Positions 36,455-47,004 of a DNA stretch of 64,000 nt are shown here, piece after piece. The position numbers and the translations under genes were made by a program. Position 1 is the stretch's first letter, and each line of letters opens with the position of its first letter. The notes beneath the pieces were generated by a model, which ran no database searches, was not told the origin of the DNA, and worked only from the letters and a program-made list of their open reading frames with translations. This stretch comes from Ganoderma boninense (Eukaryota; Basidiomycota; Agaricomycetes; Polyporales; Polyporaceae). The DNA lies in the NCBI GenBank assembly GCA_002900995.3, contig CM035310.1, forward strand, positions 3,185,394 to 3,249,393, given 5' to 3'.

Positions 36455-37222
36455 AGAGTCGGGAAAAGACAGAAGGCATCTGCATTATCCAGCCATCGTT
36501 AATGACATGAACATACATGGCGCAACGTAGCCTTGAAGCAATAGACAGAAACAGTACCTTGTGGAGTGGCTGGTACGGGCAGAACAGCTTAGAGCGAGGA
36601 ACACGCACATCTCGGGCGACACGGGAGGCGTATAAATCAGTGCATGTTACGTGAGTGGCTACGGAGTTGCAGCAAGCACCATGTCGAGCCGAAATTCCTG
36701 TCAGTCAGTGCGATACTGGCAATGTGTTCAGAGCAACAGGTTCAGACGCCAAAGGCAGGGGTCGAGAGGGAAAACGGCAGATCCTACATTTGAGATTTAT
36801 TCCTGGGGATTTTTAAGGCGCCAATTAAATGCGGGCCGCTATGTCCGATGCTCAGGCTCTGGAAACGTGAGATCAGGTGCATTTAACCGTGGCATCCACG
36901 ACATTCGGGCTCGCATCTGATGGGGGTAGTCGTCATGCCCTCGTGTCCCAGTTTGGAGATCGTAGAATCGTAACCTACCCGGCAGGCTCATAGGCCCTCT
37001 CAACCACGGTTCCTGTTTGTTCTGGCATTGCCGCTGAACAGGGAAGCCGACCGCAGCGAGGTACGTCGGAATGGCCGCCTCGCCGACGCTCATGGCCGAT
37101 AATCAACCAGTGGGGCTAGAATACCCAACTCGTCAGGGATCTTAGACACAAAATGCTTCCTCCGTCTGCGAGGTTCAGCCTGACTTCGACCCCATCCCCC
37201 TTCACACATCCCTACTGGCACT
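36455..37222. other. Intergenic, no gene recognised
   Basis: Only short frames. Confidence 0.4.
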
Positions 37223-37886
37223 ATGCCCGAGTCGATGTTGGAATTGGAGCGCCACTCGCCATCGCCCCCCGCAACCTCGGATGTAATCTCCAAGTCCCCA
37301 TCTCCGCCGCCTAACCCAGGGTACGTGCTCAGGCGATTGTCCTGCGTCCTTCCGACCTCTCTAACGGTTCCTCTAGCCCATACGAATGGCTGCGCCTGAC
37401 GGACATTATTTTCGCGGGCTTCAATGGCGCCGTACCGCGCATGGTAGCATGGTCGGTCGGCTCATTAATGGTCTTGTCGTTCCCTGTCCCGAATGCGACA
37501 CCTCCACGGTCGATATGTGAGTTGTTCTCAAGAGACTCACCCATCCTTCCTATGGCGCTCACATCTGCGGCAGGGTATATCGCTTTGGAGTTGAAAGATT
37601 TATCGGGTGAAACTTGGCACATAATCGACTTGATTGATCGTCCTTGGGTGATCGAGGTTGAAGAGGTACGGCCTTTCTTGCTGTCTTCACGAGCACGATG
37701 TTCATGTCATGTCACTAGTCATCCCTCACGTTCATGTTCGACTTCAGGCACGTCGCAGCAGGCAATGGCCAACGGTACTTCGTCAAAATGGGCTGCCACG
37801 AAGCCTTCTCTTATCTTCTCAGCCACGTGTGTTACATTAAGGGTTGTGCAGTTGGAGCGTTTTTGGAGTCTCGACAAGAGCCGTAA
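37223..37886 (+). CDS. Small uncharacterised protein, 165 aa
   Basis: Four exons with consistent phases: 37223-37320, 37377-37516, 37574-37665 and 37719-37886. The start MPESMLELERHSPSPP is Pro/Ser-rich. The body reads PYEWLRLTDIIFAGFNGAVP, YIALELKDLSGETWHIIDLI, SLTFMFDFRHVAAGNGQRYF and CHEAFSYLLSHVCYIKGCAV. The alternation of hydrophobic and polar residues suggests a compact beta-rich fold. I do not recognise a family, and no signal peptide or membrane helix is evident. The internal consistency of three introns makes a real gene likely. Confidence 0.6.
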
Positions 37887-38559
37887 TGTACTGCTTCATG
37901 TGTAGCTTCGACGCCTCTCAGATTGCGTCGGGCTCCCCCTAATTTGTTCCACCGAAATAGATTTAAGTGTTGCTCCCTACCTCTAAACCTGTGTGACTTC
38001 TTTACGCCAGCTTGCGACATCGGCCAGCTTGCGACATCGCAACTATTGCGTATTGGAAGGTGTATACAAATGACTCGTGAGAAATATTCCCCGTGCGACA
38101 GGTGGCACAAATAAACGGCCGTCCTTGTTCAGTGGCGCATGTCCGTAGATGTCCACTGTTCACAAACATCCTCACTCGCATGGAGCCCGCGACTTTCCGA
38201 CATGAGGTCAACAGCCCCCAGTAACGAAGGCCTCAAAGCGCCGCAGAACATGGATGGCGGGGTTGGCGGTCGAGTACATATGCTTAGCACGCGACTGGGC
38301 GAAATGTGCTATTTGGAGGACCGTGACGCATCAACGTTTTCACTGGGGAGGCTGCGCGGAGAAGCGCGACGAAGGGGGGTTTCGTATGACTCCGGATCAT
38401 CATGTAAGTCTGCCTGTGTCATTACATCGGGAGCGCAACACCGACAAAAGTTCCCATCAGAATAAGGCTTGTGCCTTTTTAAGGCGCAGTTTCCAGCCAC
38501 CTGCCAAGTTTTCCAAAAACAAATCAGTGCGATCTCAGCATTGAAATGCGACCCAGTAG
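37887..38559. other. Intergenic, no gene recognised
   Basis: Short frames only. Confidence 0.4.
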
Positions 38560-39418
38560 CTACCTCTGCAAGACAACATTAATGAGCGAGATCTCCGGTT
38601 GCGTAATGTGGACGGCACGTTCATCGCGGGAAGAACGCTTCATGATGATGAGGTTGCTGGGCCAGTCGACAGAGAAGAGGCGCTGTAAGGTTTGATTGAT
38701 CGCCGGCCTTCTGGTGGCAATACATTCTCTCGGTCGGGGGGAAGATGCAATGAAAATGTCAAAGCCATTCGCGAGGAACAAGCCAGTGCCCGGGAACTCG
38801 TGGACCGGGACGACTGTCAGCGTATCGCGAAACCAGCGAGTCACGTCAAAATCTTCTGCGTATGGCGGAGCACCGCATGCTGGATCCCAATCTTCCTCTA
38901 TGGGTAGGAGGACGATCCTTGGCCGAATATCACCGGTATCATACAGCAATGCACGACGGGTGGCAGGAAGGAGGCCCTGCGACAGCCGCAGCGACCGGTT
39001 AGCGTTCATGACAGGTTTCACATCATGGGAGAGTACCTCTTGGATGAGCAACTTGATACGCTCGTTGTGCTCTTTGACGGTGCGAGACGCTGTCGATTTT
39101 CGGCAAGTTCTTGCCTAGGAGAGATGAGTGCGCATGTGAAGCTTTGGTGAGTTCGTTATAGGGCTCGACGCTAGGAGCGATGACCGACCATTCGTTCCTT
39201 AGCAGTGGTCCGGATGTATGCATTGTGCGCCACTCAGAGCCCTTATATGTGACATACTCCCCTACTGCTGAAAAATGTGTAGACAAATCGAAGAATAAAC
39301 CGTGTAGGAGTCTCGTGGACGATGGGGCGATGATAGACAGTGTGCGGTATACCGAGGCGGATCTCGCTAGATCCTTCAGCGAGATGGTCGGGTAACCTTC
39401 CTCGGACGGCATCTCCAA
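38560..39418 (-). pseudogene. Uncharacterised polypore protein, frame broken once
   Basis: The first part (39418 to about 39095) reads LKDLARSASVYRTLSIIAPS, YVTYKGSEWRTMHTSGPLLR and KNLPKIDSVS. The second (about 39095 to 38560) reads VKEHNERIKLLIQEVLSHDV, RRALLYDTGDIRPRIVLLPI, EEDWDPACG, FDVTRWFRDT and AVHITQPEISLINVVLQR. This has the look of an expanded but uncharacterised family of Polyporales proteins, which I recall only loosely. The two parts are in different frames at about 39095; the removal of one base joins them, and no intron does. It is either a pseudogene or a sequence error. It is divergent from the small gene at 39609, with only 190 bp between the two starts. Confidence 0.55.
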
Positions 39419-39608
39419 CGACGAAATCTGGGATATCTTTCAATCGAGATCTCCTGGGAATTGGGCTGGTGAGCACCCATCACTGGTACCTTTTCCCTTG
39501 CGAAAACCGTGGGTACCGGCAAGTTCCACTCACCTCTGGCATTGACATTATCGTCTCCTCCAATCCCTCTTTCTTCCCCAATCGTCACCCTGCCCCAACG
39601 ACACAATC

Positions 39609-40134
39609 ATGCCGTTCGCAACTGTCTTCACCTGCGACCATGTGGAGTTCACCTCGACCTCTCCTCCTCTCGGCTCAGACAAGGTCCACAACACTTGGTA
39701 CGCCGTGAAGATATCCGTGCAAGAGATCGGCCTCAGCAGCCGTACACACTTTGTTCCGTTTACGCGCCCACACTTGCTCACCTGCATTATTCCTTGCGTC
39801 AGGATGGGTTTTCGTCGAGTTGAAGGGCACTAACCCACCGGTCCTCCCCCTTGCCCACATGGCCTTGAGTGAGGGATGGGACATTTCCTGCGACGAGGTG
39901 AGCTGGCGGACCTACTTCTCTTCATCATCACTCAATCCATTGCGAAAGAGCGGAAAGACCCTTGTTCTCCATGGGGAAGATGCGCAGAGCCACGCTCCGC
40001 TCACCCAGAAGCTGCGGTTCGATCAGGCGACAGATTTTTGGTCATTCATGTATCAGGTCTCGTCCAGTCGTGTGCGCGAGTACGCCAGACGCGACCGACG
40101 GGGTTGTCCCTGCATCAGCGAGGTTAGCACTTGA
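39609..40134 (+). CDS. Small uncharacterised protein
   Basis: The start at 39609 (MPFATVFTCDHVEFTSTSPP) gives a first exon to about 39741. A GT-AG intron (to about 39802) leads into WVFVELKGTNPPVLPLAHMA and SEGWDISCDE. A further in-frame GT-AG candidate (about 39898-39948) may be removed before SGKTLVLHGEDAQSHAPLTQ and FDQATDFWSFMYQVSSSRVR. The last exon is open to 40134. No family recognised. It shares a short divergent promoter with the gene ending at 38560. Confidence 0.5.
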
Positions 40135-41870
40135 TATTGGGCATTTAACACTGTATTTCGTATCTATGAATGTTACTGTGGCAAGGCAGAACTTGCAGCT
40201 GCGAGTTATCGGTGCCTCTAAGCTAATTGATGAGATGCGCTCCAGGGAAACAAACTCCGAACGTCCTGTCGCGATGTTCCCTTCCTCGTTCCTAACCTAA
40301 AGTTCACGTCGGCTCCTTGGCATCGTCACTCCACACAGGCATGTGCAGCGAAGGGTCAATCCCGCCGGCAGTTGCAGAGAAGGTCCAGGGACGTATTGAA
40401 GTGGGATAACTTTTAGGCTGAGACTCAATGGAGAAACCAGCTGCTGCGACTGGCCCGTGTGTCTGCATCTCCGACATTCCCTTGCGGGCACCGTGCGGAA
40501 TTGCGCTCCCTCCCCTCCCCGAGTCCAATACCCTGCCCTCCGTTGCCACCTTCATCTACGCGGTTGCGCGCAGCTGGCTACGTCCTGGCCCCGTGAGCGG
40601 AAGCACCCCACAGGGTCTGGGCTATCCCATGTTATTTATTCTTATTTGCGCTCTCGAGCCGTGCCTAGGCGGTCGCCATCCCAGGCGTGCCTTTGGAGTG
40701 GAACATGAGCGATGAGAGTGGGAAGATTCCCTTGGAATACATTCCGTCTGATTTCTGAGTCCAGTCAAGCACACAACGGCAAGGACTGTCCACGACAAGA
40801 AGCTGCAAGGCACTGGGCCGGCACTGGACTTCATTCCAGCCGTCACCAGTGAACGACACAGCGGGCATCGCTCGCCGTCGAGCGTGAGCCTAGGCCCTAG
40901 GCTGGGCTCATCCTCCTTTCGACCAAGATGTTCTAGTGTGTATGGGTCGCTTGCAGCTTCCCCCCGAGGAACAAGATAAGATGGGCACATGCAACGGAAT
41001 GGCAGGATATTCTTAGTACATTCTTGACCGGCAGACTGTGGTATGAGACACGGCGGTGCATGAAAACATAGTAGCATAGATGGACATTGAGAACTCAATG
41101 TCCTATGAGATGCCACCACCCTCCGCCCACTACCATGTATCTCTCAGAGCACTCAACACAATACAAATCCAATGCAAGGACAGCAAACGAAAATCGCATA
41201 GTGTCCATGATGGGGGGGGGGGGGGCAGAAAGTTTGCCTGTTGTCCACTGTCCATCGCCACTCCAGCAAACTGGGCTTCAGGGAGAATAAATGCATGAGA
41301 GAGGAACGCACCGAGAAGGCAGGCGCAGACCTGCAGTTCGTTGTCACTGGGCGGGCGGGGAACTAGAAAAAACGGACCTCTTACCAGATGCTACCCTATC
41401 TAGGACGCTGAAGAACGAGGCATATGTGTATAGCATGGACAGGACTCCACGAGCTTGTTAGCCTCCGATCCCTGATCCAGTACAAGCAGACATACCTGCT
41501 GGTCAAGGTGACAAGCCGTCACCGAATAGCGTGCGCAGCCGCAAGGCTGATGGCTCTGGGGAGTCGTGTAGCCAAACACCGGGCTTCCGCGGCACGAACT
41601 TATGCTCCAGCTGCCCATGAAGTGAACTGTGTGCGCCGCGAGATCGTCTTGCTGAAGAATGTGGGGAAATGCTTGTCCTAGAGCGTTCAAAGTCAGGACA
41701 AGCACAGTGACGAGGAGACATACAGTTGGACAGGGATTTTCGGGTGCTTCCGCCCATATCTTCGTGCATCTTCTATAGCAGACAACTTCTGGGCCAGCAC
41801 ATAGCTACGTGCATGCCCGAGCGGCCCTGCTGCCCTCCGGCAGAAAAGTCGAACTAGGCGTTGGTAAACA
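40135..41870. other. Intergenic; contains a 14-base G run
   Basis: No gene recognised. A G14 homopolymer lies at 41212-41225. Confidence 0.4.
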
Positions 41871-42206
41871 TCATGAAGAGACGATGATGGGCGCAGGAAA
41901 GCGAACTGGCTGACCTTTCAGGACCCATAACCTCCATGGCCCCTCGATGAGCTTCGAAAGGCAGCGGCGGACGCCTTCCACGCCTTGCGTACACTGGAAG
42001 TTCCAGGACAGTATGGCGATGGGAGTGGGTGACGGCGCCATCAGTTCGATCTGCCTCCAAGCAGACTCAGCAAGACGCACAGGCCCATATTGCTCAAACG
42101 GAAGCGCGAAAGGAATGCGTAGAGATCCCGAGGGAATCAAGCTGAGGAACCCCAGAATTGATAAGAGAAGAGCAAGCTTAAGGGTGCACGTCTGCGCTGC
42201 AGGCAA
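41871..42206 (-). CDS. Possible small secreted protein, 111 aa
   Basis: A single open frame from ATG at 42206. It begins with a signal-like segment (CTLKLALLLSILGFLSLIPS) and continues with protein-like sequence (PFEQYGPVRLAESAWRQIEL). Nothing else supports it: no introns, no recognised family and no promoter signal. It could equally be a chance frame. Confidence 0.3.
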   Translation of the reverse strand: MPAAQTCTLKLALLLSILGFLSLIPSGSLRIPFALPFEQYGPVRLAESAWRQIELMAPSPTPIAILSWNFQCTQGVEGVRRCLSKLIEGPWRLWVLKGQPVRFPAPIIVSS

Positions 42207-42248
42207 GACGCCCGAGGATGATCGATTAGGTCATGTATGGGGAAATCC

Positions 42249-42320
42249 GGGAGCGTGATGGTCTAGCGGCTATAACACACCCTCTAGACAAGTGATTGGG
42301 TTCGACTCTGTGCTGGGCAA
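42249..42320 (+). ncRNA. tRNA-like Pol III unit (pseudo-tRNA or SINE head)
   Basis: An A-box-like TGGTCTAGCGG (42259-42269) and a near-perfect B box GGTTCGACTC (42299-42308) are at tRNA spacing and are followed by short T runs near 42326-42340. The acceptor and T-arm stems do not pair well, so it is not a working tRNA as far as I can fold it. A decayed tRNA or the head of a tRNA-derived SINE fits better. Confidence 0.4.
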
Positions 42321-43059
42321 ATAAATTTTGGATAGTTTTGTAGTATGTGTCCGTTGCTTGTAGCCGGGGAGCGTCTTCTGTAAACACAGTGTAATCGACG
42401 CACTATCAGAATTAGTGGTGCTTCAAACATTGAACATCGATAGGTGCATATTTGGTGCGTATGACAACATTTATTATTGCTTTACAGGTATTCAACGAGT
42501 GTCCGGCCTCCACAAGGTGTCAACTGATGTACAACACATTTCATCTCACATCTGCGTCCCAAGGCAGCTCTAGGAGAAGCAGACGGATGAGAAAGAGGAA
42601 TAAATAAAAGGGAGGGCAAAGCCCCTTACCACGCGCAGACGGACGAGAAGACGGAGGTCGAATAAAGTGACTGAAGAGGCGAGGGGAATGTGAATCGTCT
42701 GCGCGTGATGAAGCGTCAGTTGACAAGCCAACTGGAATCATGTCGGGGTGCGCTCACCGAGGGCGGAGGGAAGAAGCCTTGGGCTCTGGTCGATGAGCTC
42801 AGCTTCTCTCCTTACGAGCCTGACCGGTGACCCGCAACCGACGTAGCGCTGAGTCACCCATCCGCCCGCTCGATGGCATCCACTGGGCTGCGCCAGCACC
42901 GATCGAGGGGCAAGTGACCGCGGAGAGACCCGGCACGAGTCGCGCGCCGGGACAAGAGCTGTCTGCGGTGCAGAGGCCTCTTACACTGCTCCCTACCCCC
43001 GGAATCCGCAGTAAAACCGAATACCACTGAGAAAGAAACCACAAAATGCACTACGAAAA
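42321..43059. other. Intergenic
   Basis: No gene recognised. Confidence 0.4.
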
Positions 43060-43597
43060 TTACACAAACATGTCGCCCCAATAAATACTCTCGACTGCGT
43101 CGATATAGTCAATCATGAGGCTAACCTCCTCAGTCCTCTCCCTATGAAGCGCCATAGCATCCTGAGTGTCGCATGCCGAAACCTCAACCTCTGTGAAGGT
43201 ATGGACCTGAATGGCACAAGGTGTTTTGGCCATAGCCACCATGGTCTCTAAAACGACTCTCTCGAAGTTGACAGTAACTACAGCACCTACAAACCCTCAG
43301 TACAGCATAAAGCAGGGTAAATAGTAAGACTTACCTTCCATAGGTGGTATGGCCTTGGTGAAAAACATGTGAATGCGGGTTGTGCCCATTTTCCAAACAG
43401 TTCTACAATGTCACACAGTTAGTCGTGAAATCCAGCGAGGAAATGCATAGAAAGGATTAACGCTGACTTACAAGATGCCAACAAGATTGTGCATCCACAG
43501 ACAACCCTCTACATTGTTAGTAGCAGTCGCTGAAGGCATGGTTGATAAGAATGAAGGTGCAGGTGGTGGTTGTGATGCAAAATAAGCGAAGACCGTT
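43060..43597 (-). CDS. Unrecognised gene, 3' exons
   Basis: Three exons join in phase on the minus strand: from 43597 (TVFAYFASQPPPAPSFLSTM), through TVWKMGTTRIHMFFTKAIPP (about 43400-43345), to AVVTVNFERVVLETMVAMAK and IDYIDAVESIYWGDMFV ending at 43060. The exon at 43597 follows a clear acceptor, so the gene has an upstream part, perhaps in the frame 43671-43949. I could not join that in phase. Introns are AT-rich compared with the flanking genes. No family recognised. Confidence 0.5.
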
Positions 43598-44485
43598 CTG
43601 AATTATATATGCACAATGCGCACTTATTAGACAAACAAAGATACACATTGACGCCACATAGCAGGCCTTACTAAGAACACCAGGCTGGTGGTAGTCTGCA
43701 GTTGCATAGTGTAATGGTATATAGAATCCAATATGTCAATGCAAAACATGGATTCTGTGTGATATAGAGGTTGCATATCCCATTACTCTTTGCACTGCTA
43801 TTAATCTTCAGAAAAATCACAAAGAAGCTACACACCTTTAATTTCTTCGCCCAAAATTTAACAAGGTGACCTATACATCTATACCAAACAGAAAGGAGTG
43901 GGAGGTGAAAAAGGGGGATACTTGATAGCGCCCTCTTATTAATCCTCACAAAGGCAGTGCACTCCGTTCCACATTGTCATTCATCAACGCATGAACACAG
44001 ACGTCAAAATAGACTGGAGCGCAAGGGAAGTGAATCAATGCCACTCTAACCTTTTCCAGTTGTCACTTGCCACCATATTCGAATTTCATCGAGTTAAAAT
44101 GATGGTTTTCGCCAGTCGAATCTCCCAGTGTGCGCGGTGGACACTGGCAGTCTTGCACGCCTCCGCCGAGACACCTCGTCCTATGCTGTGGCGCCTGGTG
44201 ACGTGCATCCGCTGCGGCTCCCTCTTGGGTCCGCGCGACCCCCTGTGAGCCGAGAGCTATGTAGGCAGTGGGATGGAAGGGGTGTTCCTCACCCCAGTCC
44301 CCGCACGCTGCCTGCAGGTGAGATGTGTTCTGGTCTCACTGACATGCGCTCGCCCGCCTGGGGGCGCCCACGTCCACCTATATTCCGCGTGTGACACCAC
44401 AAACCCAGAAAGCGGCAGGAGATTTGATCACTGTAAGTCAAGCTGTAATGCAACTAACATTATCGCGCAAGCTAGCTGGATCTAT
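43598..44485. other. AT-rich stretch, possible upstream exons of the minus-strand gene
   Basis: The minus frame 43671-43949 may contain upstream coding sequence, but I could not connect it. Nothing else recognised. Confidence 0.3.
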
Positions 44486-45872
44486 CTACCGCCAATCACA
44501 ATTCCCAATGCTGTCAAAATATGTATGCTTCATTGCAGCCTCAAGTGTAGTACGTTGAGCTGGGTTGAGTGCCATGAGCCTATGCAGCAAGTCCACAAGC
44601 TCAATGTTGTGCACATCCACCTGCAACGCTCTTAGGTTTTTCAGCATGCGCGATACAAAGCAGGAATGACGTACCGAGAGAGGCCGCAGGTTCTCCAGCC
44701 GCAGCATAGGCGCAGAATGGGTGTCACGCGTGGGGACTGTGTCCAAAGAGGGATAGATGACCCTGACTTCGTTGTTGTCTAGGTCAAACATGCCAGGAAA
44801 ACGCGCCTCAACAGTGTGGGCAAACACCCTGGAGAAAGGACCAAGGACACGATCCAAGGCAGCGAGATGTTCTCTGTCCGAGCTTATGTCGCCTGAGAAG
44901 AGGTAGTTGCCAAGGTAAACCTCAGCGATCATGCACCCTACTGCGAAGACGTCGACTCCAAATTTCCACGGAAGACCTGTACATGCATTAACTCAGTACA
45001 CCGAAGCCCTCGTATACAGCAACGTACCCAGGGTGACCTCTGGCGACCTGTATGACCGGATCCCGACTCTGCCAGAGTGCAACGAGGACGCCGTGACAGC
45101 AGTTCCCAAGTCGAGCACACATATCTGGGTCATCACGAGGATTTTCTGTGCAAACATGTTGAACTTGAAGGACGCAAAGGGACAGTGTAGTCATACTGAC
45201 CTTATCTTCAAAACCTGTAAGGGGATTCAGCCAGCGAATTGTTGTCGTAGTCTGGTCGCGGACCGCAATGTTGTCTAGCTTGAGGTCAGCGTGAATAATT
45301 CCGAGAGAATGAAGATCTAGATAACATCAGCATCGATGACGCGGCACCAGGCACAGGCTGAGAACTTACAGCCTACTGCGTTGACAAGCTGGTACGCGAC
45401 CTCAAGGATATGTCGAGCGGGAAAGGGGAGAAGACTCAGGTGCCCGTTGACTATGTCGTAGAGGGTGGCGCCGCAGAGTTCGAACACGATACAGTGGAAG
45501 CCGTGGTGCGTACCAGAGGAGATGACCTCAGCAAACAGGCTGCGTGATAGTCCCGTCGTCAGTTCACGCACACAGAGACCAAGTGGCGAAAGGCGCTTAC
45601 TAGATACGCAGATCACACCCTGCGAGGAGGGCGCGGTACACTTTCTCTTCCTGCCGCACATCTTCGTTCAAGTCTGCGTCCTTGTGAAGCAGCTTGATAG
45701 TGACTGCGGTGTCTGTAATATCATCCACGGCGAGAACGACGGTCCCAAAGCCACCTCTGCCGAGACTACGACGGACACGATCTAGCGAGGATGTCAGCAC
45801 CATAGGCGATGATGCTGACAATATCACATACACTTCTTCATGATCAAGTCGTTGTCCTTGAAAGCGTATCTC
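44486..45872 (-). CDS. LAMMER/CLK-type protein kinase, divergent; N-terminus not resolved
   Basis: The kinase domain is nearly complete. Exon 45872-45832 (RYAFKDNDLIMKK) leads into 45781-45601 with the glycine loop LGRGGFGTVVLAVDD and lysine in VTIKLL. The exon from 45539 carries IVFELCGATLYDIVNGHLSL, then GIIHADLKLDNIAV, where LAMMER kinases normally have HTDLKPEN. The metal-binding motif is DLG (CVLDLGTA) instead of DFG. The activation segment is GIRSYRSPEVTLG, then VDVFAVGCMIAEVYLG and a C-lobe with LLHRLMALNPAQRTTLEAAM ending at 44486. LAMMER kinases phosphorylate SR splicing factors. The catalytic Asp and Lys are kept, so activity is possible. Upstream of 45872 the frame is unclear; KSYSWSSYDHRTH near 46080 resembles a CLK N-terminus but ends in a stop. 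Confidence 0.75.
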
Positions 45873-46750
45873 CTGCAGAGCTCACTAAGTCACGAATGGG
45901 CACTGACTCCGAGATCGTAGAACTCACAGTTCAAGCGAATGCCTGGGTTGCGATGGGGCACAGGGTCTCACCGGGGAGTTCATATGAGGCACCTTTCACG
46001 GAGGGATCTGAGGAGATGTGTTGCCGTTTTGCTCTTCGCCTGCATCCACGACATGTGTGCGATGATCATACGAGGACCAACTGTAGGACTTACGAGGGCA
46101 TGAGCCACACAGCTTGAGGGCCTTTGCCCCCACAGGGGCACATGGTTCCACTAATATGTACTGTAAGTGCCAGCCACCCGGGGGGTGTAATTCCATGCAC
46201 TTGCTGGTCACCCGGGCCCAGCCCGGATGCCTGTGTAGTATGGAATGTGCAGTCCGGCCGGGTATGACATACCAGAAGATTCCGGCCGGACAGTCCATCT
46301 CAGTTCTCGGTGCTCAATGTTTGGTGAGTTCATCTAGGTATGTACCTGCATCTAGTGTGGGGGTATAATCTTATTCACTGTTGGTGTCCCGGAGCTTTGT
46401 CTCATGTTGTAATATCACTATTGTCCAAATATACAGTGTTGAACAATATTAGAATGCACTGCATCGAGGGCTTCTGACCCAATTCACTCCTTAGCGCCCA
46501 TGTAGGTAGGAGGGCTGGTTTCCAAACGTCTGGTAGCTTCAAAGGGGGTAACTCCAAATCTTATATGTACTGTATATACGGTCTATTGCGTGTAGGGAAA
46601 GATATTTTCATGTCAATATGACAACTAAACCACACCTGATGTAAGAATCTACCACCTATCGCTCCCGTGACCATGTATCTGCTCTCTGCCTCTGACAGTA
46701 TGCCTCCCATGTTCTCCCAACTACATATATGCAACTACATGGGGTAACGA
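45873..46750. other. Upstream of the kinase; start of the CCGG-rich zone
   Basis: It may hold the kinase N-terminal exons (near 46000-46110). From 46190 on, CCGG-containing words become frequent. Confidence 0.4.
46252..46291. repeat. Inverted repeat GTCCGGCCGG
   Basis: Perfect 10-bp arms at 46252-46261 and 46282-46291 with a 20-bp spacer. They are built from the same word that recurs in the repeats and genes to the right. Confidence 0.7.
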
Positions 46751-46849
46751 TGTGCCCTGCAGTAGCATGGACCACCGTCCGAGGGGTAGTACCGGCCGGA
46801 CAGTATGAACAGGTACTCCATCCGCCTGGCCGGACGTGTGCACCGTACG
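46751..46849 (+). repeat. About 90-bp dispersed repeat, copy 1
   Basis: It shares CTGCAGTAGCATGGACCACC, then CGTCCGAGGGGTAGTACCGG, CCGGACAGTATGAACAGGTA and CTCCATCCGCCTGGCCGGAC with the copies at 46892 and 48651. The TATA-like core of the other copies is altered here to TATGAA. Confidence 0.85.
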
Positions 46850-46891
46850 CTCGGATGGCCACCCCCTGGTCGCCGCACGGTACGTATGGCC

Positions 46892-46979
46892 TATGTGCGC
46901 TGCAGTAGCATGGACCACCGTCCGAGTGGTGGTACTGGCCGGACGGTATAAACAGGTACTCCATCCTCCCGGCCGGAGG
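46892..46979 (+). repeat. About 90-bp dispersed repeat, copy 2
   Basis: Same unit, with the core CCGGACGGTATAAACAGGTA. Just after it, 46984-47004 repeats the unit start (TATGTGCCCTGCAGTAGCAT), a third, partial copy. Confidence 0.85.
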
Positions 46980-47004
46980 CGTCCTATGTGCCCTGCAGTA
47001 GCAT

